42,693 nucleotides of DNA, taken from the NCBI RefSeq assembly GCF_003236305.1, contig NZ_POTX01000025.1, positions 1 through 42,693 of the forward strand. The letters are read 5' to 3'. Numbering within the stretch: position 1 is the stretch's first letter; each line of letters begins with the position of its first letter. The position numbers and the translations under genes were made by a program. This DNA is from Micromonospora endophytica. Lineage in GTDB: Bacteria > Actinomycetota > Actinomycetes > Mycobacteriales > Micromonosporaceae. The notes below the pieces were generated by a model. The model did not search any database. It saw nothing but the letters and a program-made list of their open reading frames with translations, and had not been told where the DNA came from. This document shows, in pieces, positions 1 through 12,022 of this stretch.

Positions 1-60
1 GGGGAAGTTGTCGGGGGGCGGGTTTACAGTGGCCGAGGCGCACGCTCTGCGCTGGCACAA

Positions 61-84
61 CCGCTGGGGTCACCCCAAAAGCGG
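61..84. terminator. Small stem-loop upstream of uvrA
   Basis: The arms CCGCTGGGGT and ACCCC(aaa)AGCGG pair around a single C. It lies about 40 bases before the uvrA start. It may end an upstream transcript or sit in the uvrA leader. No other gene is visible in bases 1-124. Confidence 0.35.
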
Positions 85-124
85 ACAGATCTTCCTCCTC
101 ACCTCACCCGGGAGTACACGGACC

Positions 125-3048
<2,924 letters not shown>

Positions 3049-3064
<16 letters not shown>

Positions 3065-3126
3065 CCTGCGCCGCCACCTCGGTCCGCTGACCCGCGCCGC
3101 CACCTTGGTCCGCTGACCTGCGCCGA
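3049..3126. repeat. Three 26-bp tandem repeats carrying the uvrA stop codon
   Basis: Units 3049-3074, 3075-3100 and 3101-3126 differ at only a few positions. Unit 1 contains the last uvrA codons and its TGA, so units 2 and 3 look like duplications of the gene end. The 14-mer at 3045-3058 recurs as a perfect inverted copy at 3133-3146. Alternative stem-loops could therefore form and may serve as the uvrA terminator. Confidence 0.8.
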
Positions 3127-3259
3127 CCGGCGGGCCGAGGTGGCGGCGGACCTTGTCGAGAGCTGCGTGGTAGCCGATCGGGTGAACCCCCAGGCAGAGT
3201 GGTCCGTCAGAGGAAGCGCAGCTACGGATCATGAACGGTGAAGCCGAGGAGGTTGACGG

Positions 3260-3727
3260 ATGAGTGACGATCAGGTGCCGATCCGAACGCGGCGGGCGCT
3301 GCTGGCCGGCGCGGGTGCCGCCGGCGCGGCGGTGGTGCTGAGCGCCTGCGGGGGTTCGGACGGTGACGGGGACGCCACGACCAGCCCCGGCCCGGCCGTG
3401 ACGAACACCGGGGATGCCGGTGGTGGCGACCGGCAGGGCGCGCAGTCCCTGGCCCGGACCACCGACATCCCGGTCGGCGGGGGTGCGGTCCTCGCGGCCC
3501 AGGGGATCGTGATCACCCAGCCCTCGGCGGGGGAGTTCCGCGGCTTCGATCCGAGGTGCCCGCATCAGGGGTGCAACGTGTCGAACGTCGACGGCGGCAC
3601 GATCAACTGTCTCTGCCACAACAGCAAGTTCTCAATCGAGGACGGCGCGGTGCAGTCGGGTCCGTCACCGGCACCGCTGGCAGCGAAGAACGTCAAGGTC
3701 GAGGGCGACCAGATCCAGCTCGCCTGA
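3260..3727 (+). CDS. Rieske [2Fe-2S] protein, Tat-exported lipoprotein
   Basis: This is an extracytoplasmic electron-transfer protein of 155 residues. The N-terminus has a twin-arginine signal (RTRR at residues 9-12), a hydrophobic stretch and the lipobox LSAC with Cys30 as the probable lipid anchor. A low-complexity linker follows. The Rieske cluster ligands are visible as C100-P-H102 and C117-L-C-H120; C105 and C119 are placed for the usual stabilising disulfide. The start ATG has a strong GAGGAGG site eight bases upstream. It lacks the transmembrane helices of a QcrA subunit, so it is a small stand-alone Rieske protein whose redox partner is unknown. I recall similar genes between uvrA and uvrC in Streptomyces. 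It converges on the acylase gene across a strong terminator. Confidence 0.9.
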   Translation: MSDDQVPIRTRRALLAGAGAAGAAVVLSACGGSDGDGDATTSPGPAVTNTGDAGGGDRQGAQSLARTTDIPVGGGAVLAAQGIVITQPSAGEFRGFDPRCPHQGCNVSNVDGGTINCLCHNSKFSIEDGAVQSGPSPAPLAAKNVKVEGDQIQLA

Positions 3728-3753
3728 CCAGCCGGGACGGCGGCACGTCCGGC

Positions 3754-3782
3754 GGTGGCCGGGACGAACCGTCCCGGCCACC
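3754..3782. terminator. Bidirectional terminator between Rieske and acylase genes
   Basis: A perfect 13-bp inverted repeat (GGTGGCCGGGACG and its complement) encloses the loop AAC in the 62-bp space between two convergent stop codons. There is no T-tract, which is common for actinobacterial terminators. Confidence 0.8.
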
Positions 3783-3789
3783 TACCCGG

Positions 3790-6700
3790 TCAGTGCGCGT
3801 GGACGGACATCTCCCAGAGCGAGAAGCCGTAGGAGGTGCCGCGGGTCAGGCCGGTCATCCGCACGTACCGGGCCTGCTGGGTGGGGAAGGCGACCACGTC
3901 GGTGCCGCCGTCGCCCGCGGTGGTCGACCAGACCTGCCGCCAGGTGCTGCCGTCGGTCGAGACCTCGATCCGGTACGACCTGGCGTACGCCGCCTCCCAG
4001 GCCAGCACCACCCGGGCGACCGACCGTACGCTGCCCAGGTCCACCCGGAGCCACTGGTTGTCGGACCAGGAACTGGCCCACCTGGTGCCCAGGTCACCGT
4101 CGACGGCGCGGGCCGCGCCGTTGCCGAGCTGGCTGCTGGAGGCGCTCACCGGCGCTGCGGCGGCCAGGTTCGTCAGGTCGGCGCCGCGCCGGGCCGGGAA
4201 CGAGACCACCTGCTGGTAGGTGGGGCGGTTCTGCCAGGCGATGGTGGCGTGCTTGATGCCGCCCAGCGGCGACTGGATGATCGCGTCCGCGCACCACTGG
4301 TCCCCGGCGGCGCAGCTCGCGTCGCCCGGGTAGGTGGTGGCGGCCGGCGTGCCCGCCGCCGTGCGCAGGGTGTCCAGCAGGACCTGCCGGCAGGAACCCA
4401 GGTTGCCGTTGCCGCAGAAGGTACGCCCGAGGCCACCGGCGACCGGGTCACCGAGGACCGCCCGCAGGTCCTTGTCGACGTAGCCCCACCAGCCGTACTG
4501 GAACGCCGAACCCTTGTGGGTCTGCGCGCTGTTCGCCGAGGAGGGCAGGTTCGACACGTCACCCTGTTGCAGCCCGGAGGGTGCCTCGTTGATCTGGAGG
4601 GTGTTGACGAGCGACTGGTAGAGGTCCGGGCCGAGCGGGTCGCGGAACATGCCCCGGACCAGCAGCGGCCACCAGGCGTCGAAGGTGCGGATCGCCTCGG
4701 CGTGCTGGTAGACCTTGCTGCCCTTGGCGGTCTCCACCCGCAGCGCGCCCGCCTGCCGCCACGCCTTCAGCCGGCTGATCTCGGCGGCCAGGGCGGTGTC
4801 GGTGACCGGTTGGCTCTCCAGCACCCGGATCAGCTCGCCCAGCACCTCGGCGCCGCGCAGGTCGGTCAGGCCGGCCCGCTGCACCAGTTCGGTGAGCGTG
4901 GCCCGGTCGAACTTCCGGCCGGCCGCGAGGGCCGCCTTCACCGGCTTGTCCAGCAGGTCACCCCGGTGTACGCCGCCGAAGCTGAAGTTGCCGTCGGCGG
5001 CACCGAAGTCCTTGGCCTGCTTGTTGTTCCAGCTGATGTAGTAGTCCTGGTCGATCGACTGCGGGTGGGCGGCGCGCGGGGCGTACCGGGCGGTGCCCGT
5101 CTCCGGGTTGTAGTCCTGCCACTCGTAGGCCCGTTCCGCCTTCATCGGCAGGTTCGGGTTGCTGCCGGCGGCGCGTACCGGGTTGAGCCCGGAGTTGAAG
5201 TACGCCGACTCGGTGGAGTTGACGTAGAACCAGTTGAAGGCGTACTCGACGTTGTTCGCCGAGTCGAGGAAGGCCGCGGCGGTGCCCATCGCGGCCGGGT
5301 CGTTGAACATCTGGAAGCCGAGCGCCGAGTCGGCCTCCCGCCCGTAGGTGGAACGCAACTGGGTGAAGGCGTGCGGCCGGCCGTCGACGGTGCCGCGCCA
5401 GCCCACCAGGCCCAGCTTGGTCCGCCAGGCGACAAGTTTGTACGACCCGGCCGGGGTGCTGTCGGCGACGGTCGGGTTCCACCTGTTGACGTGCGACAGC
5501 TCCTCCATCGCCAGGCACTGCCCCCGGAACAGGTAGTGGTTGCTGGCGGTGGTCGGCGTGCCGCCACCGGGTACGCAGAGCGGCACCGCGTACGTGTCGG
5601 TGATGTCGTGGACCGACGAGGTGGCGCTCCACGCGTAGTCCTGGCCCCGGCCGAGCAGGACGTACAGGTTGAGTCCGGCGAAGGCGGCGCCCCGGGCGCT
5701 GATGCCGGGGCCCTGCAACTCCTGGACCATCAGCAGCTGCGGGGAGAAGTACCCGGTCTGCGGCCCGAAGACGGCGATCGGGTGGCCGGTGGCGGAGTGC
5801 TCGGCGGAGATCACTGCCGCGTTCGACATCCCTCGGTTGGCCGGGGTGATGGTCAGCCCGGAGAGCGCGGCGGCCAGCTCCGAGGCGCTGTTCGAGGTGG
5901 AGGTCGAGGTGGCGGAGCCGGTGGCGTCGGTGACTATCGGTTCGACCCGGGCCGAGCCGGCGTCAGGCAGTGCCACGCTCGGCGCGTCGGGGGAGGCGTC
6001 GCCGTACGGGAAGCTCTGGCCGTCGTGCAGGGTCAGCACGGTCTCCGGGTCGTTCTGGTTGCGGAAGCCCTGCCACACCCGGTCGCCCTCGACCGGGCCG
6101 TACTTGGCCCGAGCGGCGATCCGCACCAGCGCGGACTGCATCTCGGTGCCGCCACCGCCGCCGAAGAGGCCGCCGACCACGCCGGCGATCGCGATCAGGT
6201 CGGTCATGGTGAACGGCTTGGGGCCACCGGCGTTGGTGATCGAGTCGAGGTGGCCGGTCAGCACGTACTCGCCGGGGCAGTTGCGGTTGTCCATGCAGGT
6301 GCGGATGTAGGCGTTGACTCCGGCGATGTACTCCTGCACGTCGGCGTAGAGCTGCTCGCCGCGCGTGCCACCCTTGCGCCGCAGCGCCTCGACCTGGACG
6401 GCCAGGTCCGTCTCGGTGTACGGCGAGGTGCGCCAGACGCTCTGCTCCAGCGCCCGGTTGCCGGGGGCCCCGCCGGCGAAGGAGGTGAGGGTGCCCCGGC
6501 CGACGTGCCGCAGCAGGTCCATGGTGAAGAGCCGGTCCTCGGCCCCGGCGTAGCCGGCGCCGTACATGGTGCCGCCCCGGGTGGTGCCGGTGATGTGCGG
6601 TACGCCTGTCGCCTTCTCCCGCACGATCCGCACGTCCGAGCGCGGCGAGTAGTCACGTTCGACCTGGCTGGGGGCGACGCCGAAGGCGGCGTCGTGGAAG

Positions 6701-7059
6701 AAGTTGTCGATCTGCTCCTCGCGCAGCCCGGCGTAGCCGTAGACGAGGTCGGCGTACTTGTCGAGCTGGTCGGCGGAGTGCCGGGGCAGGGTGCCGAACG
6801 CCTGGTTGCCCAGGATCTCGACGAGTGTGGCGTTGCCGTTCTGGCCCGGCGGCAGGATCTCGCCGCACTCGCCGAGGCAGTAGTCGTTGCCGGCGAAGGC
6901 GGTGGCGGCGAGTTCGTCCGCCGCCGGGGTGGTGCTGACCGGGGCGGTCATGACCGGGGTGGCGGTGGCGGTTGTCGGGACGGCGACGAGCAGGGCGGCG
7001 ACGGCGATGGCGCCGGTCGCGCCGGCGAGCAGCCGGCGGGTGGCGGTATGACCAGGCAT
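3790..7059 (-). CDS. Secreted penicillin-acylase family hydrolase with C-terminal discoidin domain
   Basis: This is an Ntn-type amidohydrolase of 1089 residues. The family cleaves acyl side chains from substrates such as beta-lactams, acyl-homoserine lactones or lipopeptides; the substrate here cannot be told. A signal peptide covers about residues 1-34. The alpha region runs to a Ser/Thr-rich linker near residues 375-395. The predicted new beta-chain N-terminus and nucleophile is Ser412 in RGMSNAAVIS; its TCG codon is at 5824-5826. From about residue 965 to the end the sequence fits an F5/8 type C (discoidin, CBM32-like) fold: AVDGDLGTRWAS, then WLRVDLG, then ARYVRM. This sugar-binding-like tail makes it longer than typical acylases. 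ATG is preceded by AGAGGATCGCC. It is divergent from the nuclease-like gene and shares its 142-bp upstream region. Confidence 0.9.
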   Translation of the reverse strand: MPGHTATRRLLAGATGAIAVAALLVAVPTTATATPVMTAPVSTTPAADELAATAFAGNDYCLGECGEILPPGQNGNATLVEILGNQAFGTLPRHSADQLDKYADLVYGYAGLREEQIDNFFHDAAFGVAPSQVERDYSPRSDVRIVREKATGVPHITGTTRGGTMYGAGYAGAEDRLFTMDLLRHVGRGTLTSFAGGAPGNRALEQSVWRTSPYTETDLAVQVEALRRKGGTRGEQLYADVQEYIAGVNAYIRTCMDNRNCPGEYVLTGHLDSITNAGGPKPFTMTDLIAIAGVVGGLFGGGGGTEMQSALVRIAARAKYGPVEGDRVWQGFRNQNDPETVLTLHDGQSFPYGDASPDAPSVALPDAGSARVEPIVTDATGSATSTSTSNSASELAAALSGLTITPANRGMSNAAVISAEHSATGHPIAVFGPQTGYFSPQLLMVQELQGPGISARGAAFAGLNLYVLLGRGQDYAWSATSSVHDITDTYAVPLCVPGGGTPTTASNHYLFRGQCLAMEELSHVNRWNPTVADSTPAGSYKLVAWRTKLGLVGWRGTVDGRPHAFTQLRSTYGREADSALGFQMFNDPAAMGTAAAFLDSANNVEYAFNWFYVNSTESAYFNSGLNPVRAAGSNPNLPMKAERAYEWQDYNPETGTARYAPRAAHPQSIDQDYYISWNNKQAKDFGAADGNFSFGGVHRGDLLDKPVKAALAAGRKFDRATLTELVQRAGLTDLRGAEVLGELIRVLESQPVTDTALAAEISRLKAWRQAGALRVETAKGSKVYQHAEAIRTFDAWWPLLVRGMFRDPLGPDLYQSLVNTLQINEAPSGLQQGDVSNLPSSANSAQTHKGSAFQYGWWGYVDKDLRAVLGDPVAGGLGRTFCGNGNLGSCRQVLLDTLRTAAGTPAATTYPGDASCAAGDQWCADAIIQSPLGGIKHATIAWQNRPTYQQVVSFPARRGADLTNLAAAAPVSASSSQLGNGAARAVDGDLGTRWASSWSDNQWLRVDLGSVRSVARVVLAWEAAYARSYRIEVSTDGSTWRQVWSTTAGDGGTDVVAFPTQQARYVRMTGLTRGTSYGFSLWEMSVHAH

Positions 7060-7201
7060 GGCGATCCTCTGTGGACGGGGGCCAGCGGGCGGGGATCATT
7101 ACATGAAGAACATTCGGTTACTGGATGGTAGGCTCCCTCACCCGAGATTGGAAGGCGTCAATCGCCACCATGGACGGCGCCATCGAGAAGGGACGCCCCG
7201 C

Positions 7202-8530
7202 ATGACTGCCGTGCCACTGCTCGCCGCCGCGGCGCTACTCGCCGCCCTGCTGCCGGCGCCAGCTCCCACCCCGACCACCGCCACCGCCGCGACAAGTGCC
7301 GCCGGGACCTTCTCGGTGCTCACCTACAACGTCGCCGGGCTGCCGGAACCGCTCTCCAGCGGCCGGCCGTCGGTGAACACCAGGCCGATCGGCGAGCGGG
7401 TCAACGCGTACGACATCGTGCACGTGCAGGAGGACTTCAACTACCACGCCGACCTGTACGCCACCGACCGGCACCCGTACCGCACGCCGACGAGTGGCGG
7501 TGTGCCCTTCGGTGACGGCCTGAACACCATGTCGAACGTCGAGTACTCGGCCTTCACCCGGGTGAAGTGGGACCGCTGCAACGGCACCGACTGCCTGACC
7601 CCGAAGGGCTTCACGTACGCCCGCCACCGGCTGGCCGAAGGGGTCTTCGTCGACTTCTACAACGTGCACACCAACGCCGGCAGCACCGACGCCGACCTGG
7701 CCGCCCGCCGGGCCAACATCACCCAACTGTCGAACTGGATCGCGGCCAACTCCGCCGGCAACGCGGTGGTGGTGATGGGCGACCTCAACGTCCGCTACAC
7801 CCGGGCGGGCGACAACATCCGCGACCTGGTCACCGCCAACGGCCTGACCGACGCCTGGGTCCAGCAGGAGCAGGGCGGACAGCCGCCGGCCGCCGGCAGC
7901 CCGGCGCTGACCTGCGACCCCGACCACCTGACGAACGCCTGCGAGGTGGTCGACAAGATCCTCTACCGGGGGAGCAAGCTGGTCCGGCTCTCCCTCGAGC
8001 GCTACCACAACGAGTACGCCCGCTTCCTCGACCAGGCCGGCGACCACCTCTCCGACCACTACCCGCACGCTGCCTGGTTCCGCTGGACCCTCGACGACGG
8101 GCTGCGGCAGAGCGACACCTGGGGCGGCCCGCACGGCACCCCCTTCACCGACCTGGACGCCGTCGGCCCCCGGGTCACCACGCTCACCCTGCGTGGCGGC
8201 GCCCGGCTCGACGCCGTCGGGCTGACCCGTGCCGACGGCACCACCCGCACGCACGGCGGCACCGGTGGCACTGCGGTCAGCCTCGCCCTCGCCACCGGCG
8301 AGCGGATCACCCAGGTCACCCTCACCCAGGGGCAGCGCAACGGCCGTACCCGGATCTTCTCGGCCCGGTTCACCACGAACCACGGCCGTACGCTCGCCGC
8401 CGGCAGCCCCACCTCGGCGGCGGTGACCTTCACCGCGCCGCCCGGCGGCGCGCTCGCCGGGTTCTTCGGTCGCGGCGGCGACGAGATCGACCAGCTCGGG
8501 GTGATCTGGGCTGTCGGGGCCGGCGGCTAG
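7202..8530 (+). CDS. Secreted endonuclease/exonuclease/phosphatase-fold enzyme with jacalin-like lectin domain
   Basis: The 442-residue product has a signal peptide (about 1-29) and then an endonuclease/exonuclease/phosphatase domain. Key motifs are LTYNVAGLP near residue 39, MGDLN with Asp194, and SDHYPHA with Asp285 and His286, which are the metal and catalytic positions of DNase I-like and neutral sphingomyelinase-like enzymes. Residues about 298-442 show the Gly-rich pattern of a jacalin-type beta-prism lectin (WGGPHG, then GGDEIDQLGVIW). The enzyme is therefore probably exported and sugar-directed; phosphodiester, sphingomyelin or nucleic acid substrates are all possible. ATG at 7202 is preferred to the far upstream codon at 7058 because it begins the signal peptide and follows GAGAAGGGA. 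It ends 16 bases from the convergent oxidoreductase stop. Confidence 0.87.
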   Translation: MTAVPLLAAAALLAALLPAPAPTPTTATAATSAAGTFSVLTYNVAGLPEPLSSGRPSVNTRPIGERVNAYDIVHVQEDFNYHADLYATDRHPYRTPTSGGVPFGDGLNTMSNVEYSAFTRVKWDRCNGTDCLTPKGFTYARHRLAEGVFVDFYNVHTNAGSTDADLAARRANITQLSNWIAANSAGNAVVVMGDLNVRYTRAGDNIRDLVTANGLTDAWVQQEQGGQPPAAGSPALTCDPDHLTNACEVVDKILYRGSKLVRLSLERYHNEYARFLDQAGDHLSDHYPHAAWFRWTLDDGLRQSDTWGGPHGTPFTDLDAVGPRVTTLTLRGGARLDAVGLTRADGTTRTHGGTGGTAVSLALATGERITQVTLTQGQRNGRTRIFSARFTTNHGRTLAAGSPTSAAVTFTAPPGGALAGFFGRGGDEIDQLGVIWAVGAGG

Positions 8531-8546
8531 GCTCGCCGGTCGTCCG

Positions 8547-9566
8547 TCACCGCCGCCACGGATCGAGGGCCTGCTTGCCGCAGGTCTGACCCGCCTCGAG
8601 CGACCGAAGCACGGCCGGCCCCTGGTCCAGGGGATGTATCTGGGGCCTGCCGGGCGGATACACGCCCGCTGCGATGAGCACCCTGATCTCATTCAGCAGC
8701 GATTCGTAGCGGGACGGCGCAGCAGCCGCCAGCGCGCCGATGTGCAGACCCTGCACCTGCGCGTGGTAGCTGAAGACCAGGTCGTGAGTGGTGAGGCCCG
8801 CGTCACCGGAGGCCGCACCGAACACGACGATCCGTCCGGTGAAGGGCTTGGCCACCGCCAGGCTGACGCCGAACGTGGCCCGGCCGACGGACTCCAGGAC
8901 CAGATCGACACCGCCGGTCCGACGGTTGATCTCCGCTGCCAGATCGGGGTGTGCGCGGTCCAGCACCTCGTCGGCGCCGAGCGCAACAACGGTGTCGTGC
9001 TTTGCCGCGGAGGCGGTGGCGATGACGCGTGCGCCGTAGTGCCGGGCGAGGCGGACCGCCGCCTGTCCCACTCCTCCCGCCGCAGCGTGCACGAGCACCA
9101 CGGCACCCCTCTCGACGCCGCCCAGCGGCTTCAGCGCCGCCAGGGCGGTGACCCAGTTCAGCACCATGCCGAGAGCTTCGGCGTCGCTCCAGCCGGACGG
9201 GATCAGCAGCGCTGCCGCGGCCGGCATCACCATGTATTCCGCGAAGGCACCCGGGCCAGTGCCGACGACGTGGGTGCCGAGCGGGAACGGGTTTTCCACC
9301 TCCGAGCCGACGGCCACGATCTCACCAGCGGCTTCGAAGCCCGCGACGTACGGTGCCGGCGGCCCACCGACATAGGTTCCGTGCGTCTGCATGACATCCG
9401 CGAAGTTGAGCCCGGCCGCACCGACCCGGATCAGGTATTCGTCCGGGCCCGCGACCGGGTAGGGGACGTCGGCGGCGAGGACCAACTCCTTCGGCCCGCG
9501 GTGCGATCGTTGGACGAGGGCTCGCATCGTCTTGGCGGCACCGGGTCGCCTGTCGATGATTTCCAT
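8547..9566 (-). CDS. Zinc-independent quinone oxidoreductase-like MDR family protein
   Basis: This is a cytoplasmic NADPH-dependent medium-chain dehydrogenase/reductase of 339 residues, of the NADPH:quinone oxidoreductase branch. The N-terminal GroES-like half has GLNFADVMQTHGTY. The cofactor-binding motif AAAGGVGQAAVRLA starts near residue 160. The Cys/His zinc ligands of alcohol dehydrogenases are not seen. It sits downstream of a merR gene on the same strand with a 48-base gap holding a promoter-like sequence. A TACCGT box ends seven bases before the ATG at 9566, so the messenger may be leaderless from that ATG; an internal Met at residue 14 (MRALVQ) is the alternative start. The merR linkage suggests induction by an electrophile or redox compound, which is inference. 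Confidence 0.88.
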   Translation of the reverse strand: MEIIDRRPGAAKTMRALVQRSHRGPKELVLAADVPYPVAGPDEYLIRVGAAGLNFADVMQTHGTYVGGPPAPYVAGFEAAGEIVAVGSEVENPFPLGTHVVGTGPGAFAEYMVMPAAAALLIPSGWSDAEALGMVLNWVTALAALKPLGGVERGAVVLVHAAAGGVGQAAVRLARHYGARVIATASAAKHDTVVALGADEVLDRAHPDLAAEINRRTGGVDLVLESVGRATFGVSLAVAKPFTGRIVVFGAASGDAGLTTHDLVFSYHAQVQGLHIGALAAAAPSRYESLLNEIRVLIAAGVYPPGRPQIHPLDQGPAVLRSLEAGQTCGKQALDPWRR

Positions 9567-9573
9567 GTCCGGG

Positions 9574-9608
9574 ACGGTAGGGGCCTCACACTTGTGTCAA
9601 GCTCAAGT
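9574..9608 (-). promoter_or_regulatory. Promoter and MerR-type dyad ahead of the oxidoreductase gene
   Basis: On the minus strand a TTGACA (9595-9600) and a TACCGT (9574-9579) are separated by 15 bases. The dyad ACTTG-N9-CAAGT spans 9590-9608 and overlaps the -35 box. The -10 box ends seven bases before the ATG. The spacing is not the 19-20 bases usual for MerR promoters, so the exact elements are uncertain. Confidence 0.5.
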
Positions 9609-9614
9609 CGCCGG

Positions 9615-9980
9615 TCACGGACCGTGCTGACGGGCCCGGTGGAGGAAGGCGTCGAGAGCCGACTGCTGGGCGCTGAGCACGGCGATCCGGTCCGCGAGTC
9701 GCGCACGGTAGCTCCGCACCTCGGCAAGGAAGTCCGCGTCCAGCGGACCCGTGCCGACCTCGGGGCCGTCGCTGAGGTGCGGCAGGACTTCCCTGATCAG
9801 ACGTACGGGCAGCCCGGACTCCAGCAGCGAGCGGATGACGAGCACCCGGTTGATGGTGGACCGGCAGTAGTCGCGGTATCCGTTGTCGAAGCGGCCAGGG
9901 ACGATAAGCCCTTCGTCCTCGTAGAACCGCAACGATCTCGCACTCACGCCGCTGACCCTGGAGGCTTCGCCGATCCGCAC
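9615..9980 (-). CDS. MerR family transcriptional regulator
   Basis: This is a 121-residue DNA-binding regulator. The N-terminal winged helix-turn-helix begins MRIGEASRVSGVSARSLRFY and continues with EDEGLIVPGR, typical of MerR proteins. A coiled-coil dimer helix follows at about residues 80-120 (RSYRARLADRIAVLSAQQ). There is a single cysteine in YCRST, so a multi-cysteine metal site is absent and the effector is unknown. The start is GTG at 9978-9980 with no good ribosome site. It is transcribed ahead of the quinone oxidoreductase gene, its likely target. Confidence 0.9.
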   Translation of the reverse strand: MRIGEASRVSGVSARSLRFYEDEGLIVPGRFDNGYRDYCRSTINRVLVIRSLLESGLPVRLIREVLPHLSDGPEVGTGPLDADFLAEVRSYRARLADRIAVLSAQQSALDAFLHRARQHGP

Positions 9981-10078
9981 GCTGTACCTAACGCGTGGCC
10001 ACCCCGTGCTCTTCCGACGTGGTACGAGGGTGTCAAGGACGCCGCGAGCGTCACGAACCCGCTGTCGGGGGCGCGGAC

Positions 10079-10084
10079 TAGTCT
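10079..10084 (+). promoter_or_regulatory. Probable -10 box of uvrC
   Basis: TAGTCT ends six bases before the uvrC GTG, and there is no ribosome binding site. This is the spacing expected of a leaderless transcript starting at the initiation codon. Confidence 0.45.
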
Positions 10085-10090
10085 CGGAGC

Positions 10091-12022
10091 GTGGCTGATC
10101 CGTCGACCTATCGTCCCGCCGCCGGCACGATCCCCGAGTCGCCGGGGGTCTACCGCTTCTCCGACGGCACCGGCCGGGTGATCTACGTCGGCAAGGCCCG
10201 CAACCTGCGCAGCAGGCTCAACTCCTACTTCGCCGACCTGCTGGGTCTGCACGAGCGGACCCGGCAGATGGTCACCACCGCCGAGGCGGTCGACTGGGTC
10301 ACCGTCGGCACCGAGGTCGAGGCGCTGCAGCTCGAATACACCTGGATCAAGCAGTACGACCCGCGGTTCAACGTCCGCTACCGCGACGACAAGTCCTACC
10401 CCTACCTCGCGGTCACCCTCGACGAGGAATACCCACGGTTGCAGGTGATGCGGGGCAGCAAGCGCAAGGGGGTGCGCTACTTCGGTCCGTACTCGCACGC
10501 CTGGGCGATCCGCGAGACGCTCGACCTGCTGCTGCGGGTCTTCCCGGCACGGACCTGCTCCGCCGGGGTGTTCAAGCGGGCCGGCCAGGTCGGCCGGCCC
10601 TGCCTGCTCGGCTACATCGGCAAGTGTTCCGCGCCCTGCGTCGGCAGCGTCAGCGCGCAGCAGCACCGCGAGATCGTCGACGGCTTCTGCGACTTCATGG
10701 CCGGGCGCACCGACACCATGGTGCGCAAGCTGGAACGCGAGATGGCCGAGGCCAGCGCGGAGTTGGAGTTCGAGCGGGCGGCCCGGCTGCGCGACGACAT
10801 CGCCGCGCTGCGGCGGGCGATGGAGAAGCAGACGGTGGTGCTCGGTGACGGCACCGACGCCGACGTGGTCGCCTTCGCCGACGACCCCTTGGAGGCCGCG
10901 GTCCAGGTCTTCAACGTGCGTGGCGGTCGGGTGCGCGGCCAGCGCGGCTGGGTGGTGGAGAAGACCGAGGAACTGACAGTCGGTGACCTGGTGCACCACT
11001 TCTGCACCCAGGTCTACGGCGGCGAACAGGGCGAGACCGACGTGCCGCGTGAGCTGCTGGTGCCGGAGTTGCCCGCCGACGCCGACGCGTTGGCCGACTG
11101 GCTCTCCACCCGCCGGGGCAGCCGGGTCGGTCTGCGGGTGCCGCAGCGCGGCGACAAGCGGGCCCTGCTGGAGACGGTCGAGCGCAACGCGAAGGACGTC
11201 CTGGCCCGGCACAAGCTCAAGCGGGCAGGTGACCTGACCACCCGCAGCAAGGCCCTCGACGAGATCAGCGAGGTGCTGGGCATGCGGACCGCGCCGCTGC
11301 GCATCGAGTGTTTCGACGTCTCGCAGATCCAGGGCACCGACGTGGTGGCCAGCATGGTCGTCTTCGAGGACGGGCTGCCCCGCAAGAGCGAATACCGCAG
11401 GTTCATCGTCCGGGGCGCCACCGACGATCTCTCCGCGATGTCCGAGGTGCTGCGCCGCCGCTTCGCCCGCTACCTCGACGCTCGCGCCGAGACCGGTGAG
11501 ATCGGCGAGGAGACCGCCTCGGACCCGGACCGTCCCGGCGTCGACCCGACCACCGGACGACCACGCAAGTTCGCGTACCCACCGCAGTTGGTGGTGGTCG
11601 ACGGTGGCGCGCCGCAGGTGGCCGCCGCCGCGCAGGCCCTCGCCGACTTGGGCATCGACGACGTGGCGCTCTGCGGGCTGGCCAAGCGGCTGGAGGAGGT
11701 CTGGCTGCCCGACGACGACTTCCCGGTCATCCTCCCGCGCGCCTCGGAAGGGCTCTACCTGCTCCAACGGGTACGCGACGAGGCGCACCGCTTCGCCATC
11801 ACCTTCCACCGGCAGCGCCGCTCGAAGCGGATGACCGCCTCCGCCCTGGACAACATCCCCGGCCTGGGCGAGGTGCGCCGCAAGGCCCTGCTGCGGCACT
11901 TCGGTTCCCTCAAACGTCTGTCGGCGGCAACGGTCGAGGAGATCACCGAGGTGCCAGGTGTGGGCCAGCGCACGGCCGAGGCGATTCTCGCCGCCCTCGC
12001 CCCCACGACCCCAGCTGACTGA
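10091..12022 (+). CDS. uvrC: UvrABC excinuclease subunit C
   Basis: This is the dual-incision nuclease of nucleotide excision repair, 643 residues. The N-terminal GIY-YIG domain has GVYRF and [14 protein letters not shown] near residues 19-40. Four cysteines around residues 158-180 (RTCS, RPCL, GKCSAPC) match the reported Fe-S cluster region of UvrC. A UVR motif ([13 protein letters not shown]) that binds UvrB lies near residue 222. The RNase H-like endonuclease domain includes [17 protein letters not shown] near residues 408-424. Tandem helix-hairpin-helix motifs close the protein ([13 protein letters not shown], then [13 protein letters not shown]). The start is GTG directly after a -10-like box. 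Its TGA abuts the TGA of the convergent tetR gene. In Streptomyces rapZ follows uvrC; here 11.9 kb intervene. Confidence 0.97.
   Translation: MADPSTYRPAAGTIPESPGVYRFSDGTGRVIYVGKARNLRSRLNSYFADLLGLHERTRQMVTTAEAVDWVTVGTEVEALQLEYTWIKQYDPRFNVRYRDDKSYPYLAVTLDEEYPRLQVMRGSKRKGVRYFGPYSHAWAIRETLDLLLRVFPARTCSAGVFKRAGQVGRPCLLGYIGKCSAPCVGSVSAQQHREIVDGFCDFMAGRTDTMVRKLEREMAEASAELEFERAARLRDDIAALRRAMEKQTVVLGDGTDADVVAFADDPLEAAVQVFNVRGGRVRGQRGWVVEKTEELTVGDLVHHFCTQVYGGEQGETDVPRELLVPELPADADALADWLSTRRGSRVGLRVPQRGDKRALLETVERNAKDVLARHKLKRAGDLTTRSKALDEISEVLGMRTAPLRIECFDVSQIQGTDVVASMVVFEDGLPRKSEYRRFIVRGATDDLSAMSEVLRRRFARYLDARAETGEIGEETASDPDRPGVDPTTGRPRKFAYPPQLVVVDGGAPQVAAAAQALADLGIDDVALCGLAKRLEEVWLPDDDFPVILPRASEGLYLLQRVRDEAHRFAITFHRQRRSKRMTASALDNIPGLGEVRRKALLRHFGSLKRLSAATVEEITEVPGVGQRTAEAILAALAPTTPAD

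Noticed and set aside
1..124. LexA (SOS) box upstream of uvrA
   Set aside because: No TCGAAC-N4-GTTCGA-like sequence was found before uvrA, uvrC or recQ by eye.
3556..7131. 1191-codon plus-strand open frame opposite the acylase gene
   Set aside because: The opposite strand encodes a clear signal peptide, Ntn nucleophile and discoidin domain; this frame is low-complexity Gly/Arg/Val and overlaps the Rieske gene.
9944..11899. 651-codon minus-strand frame opposite uvrC
   Set aside because: Shadow of uvrC, with no family motifs.
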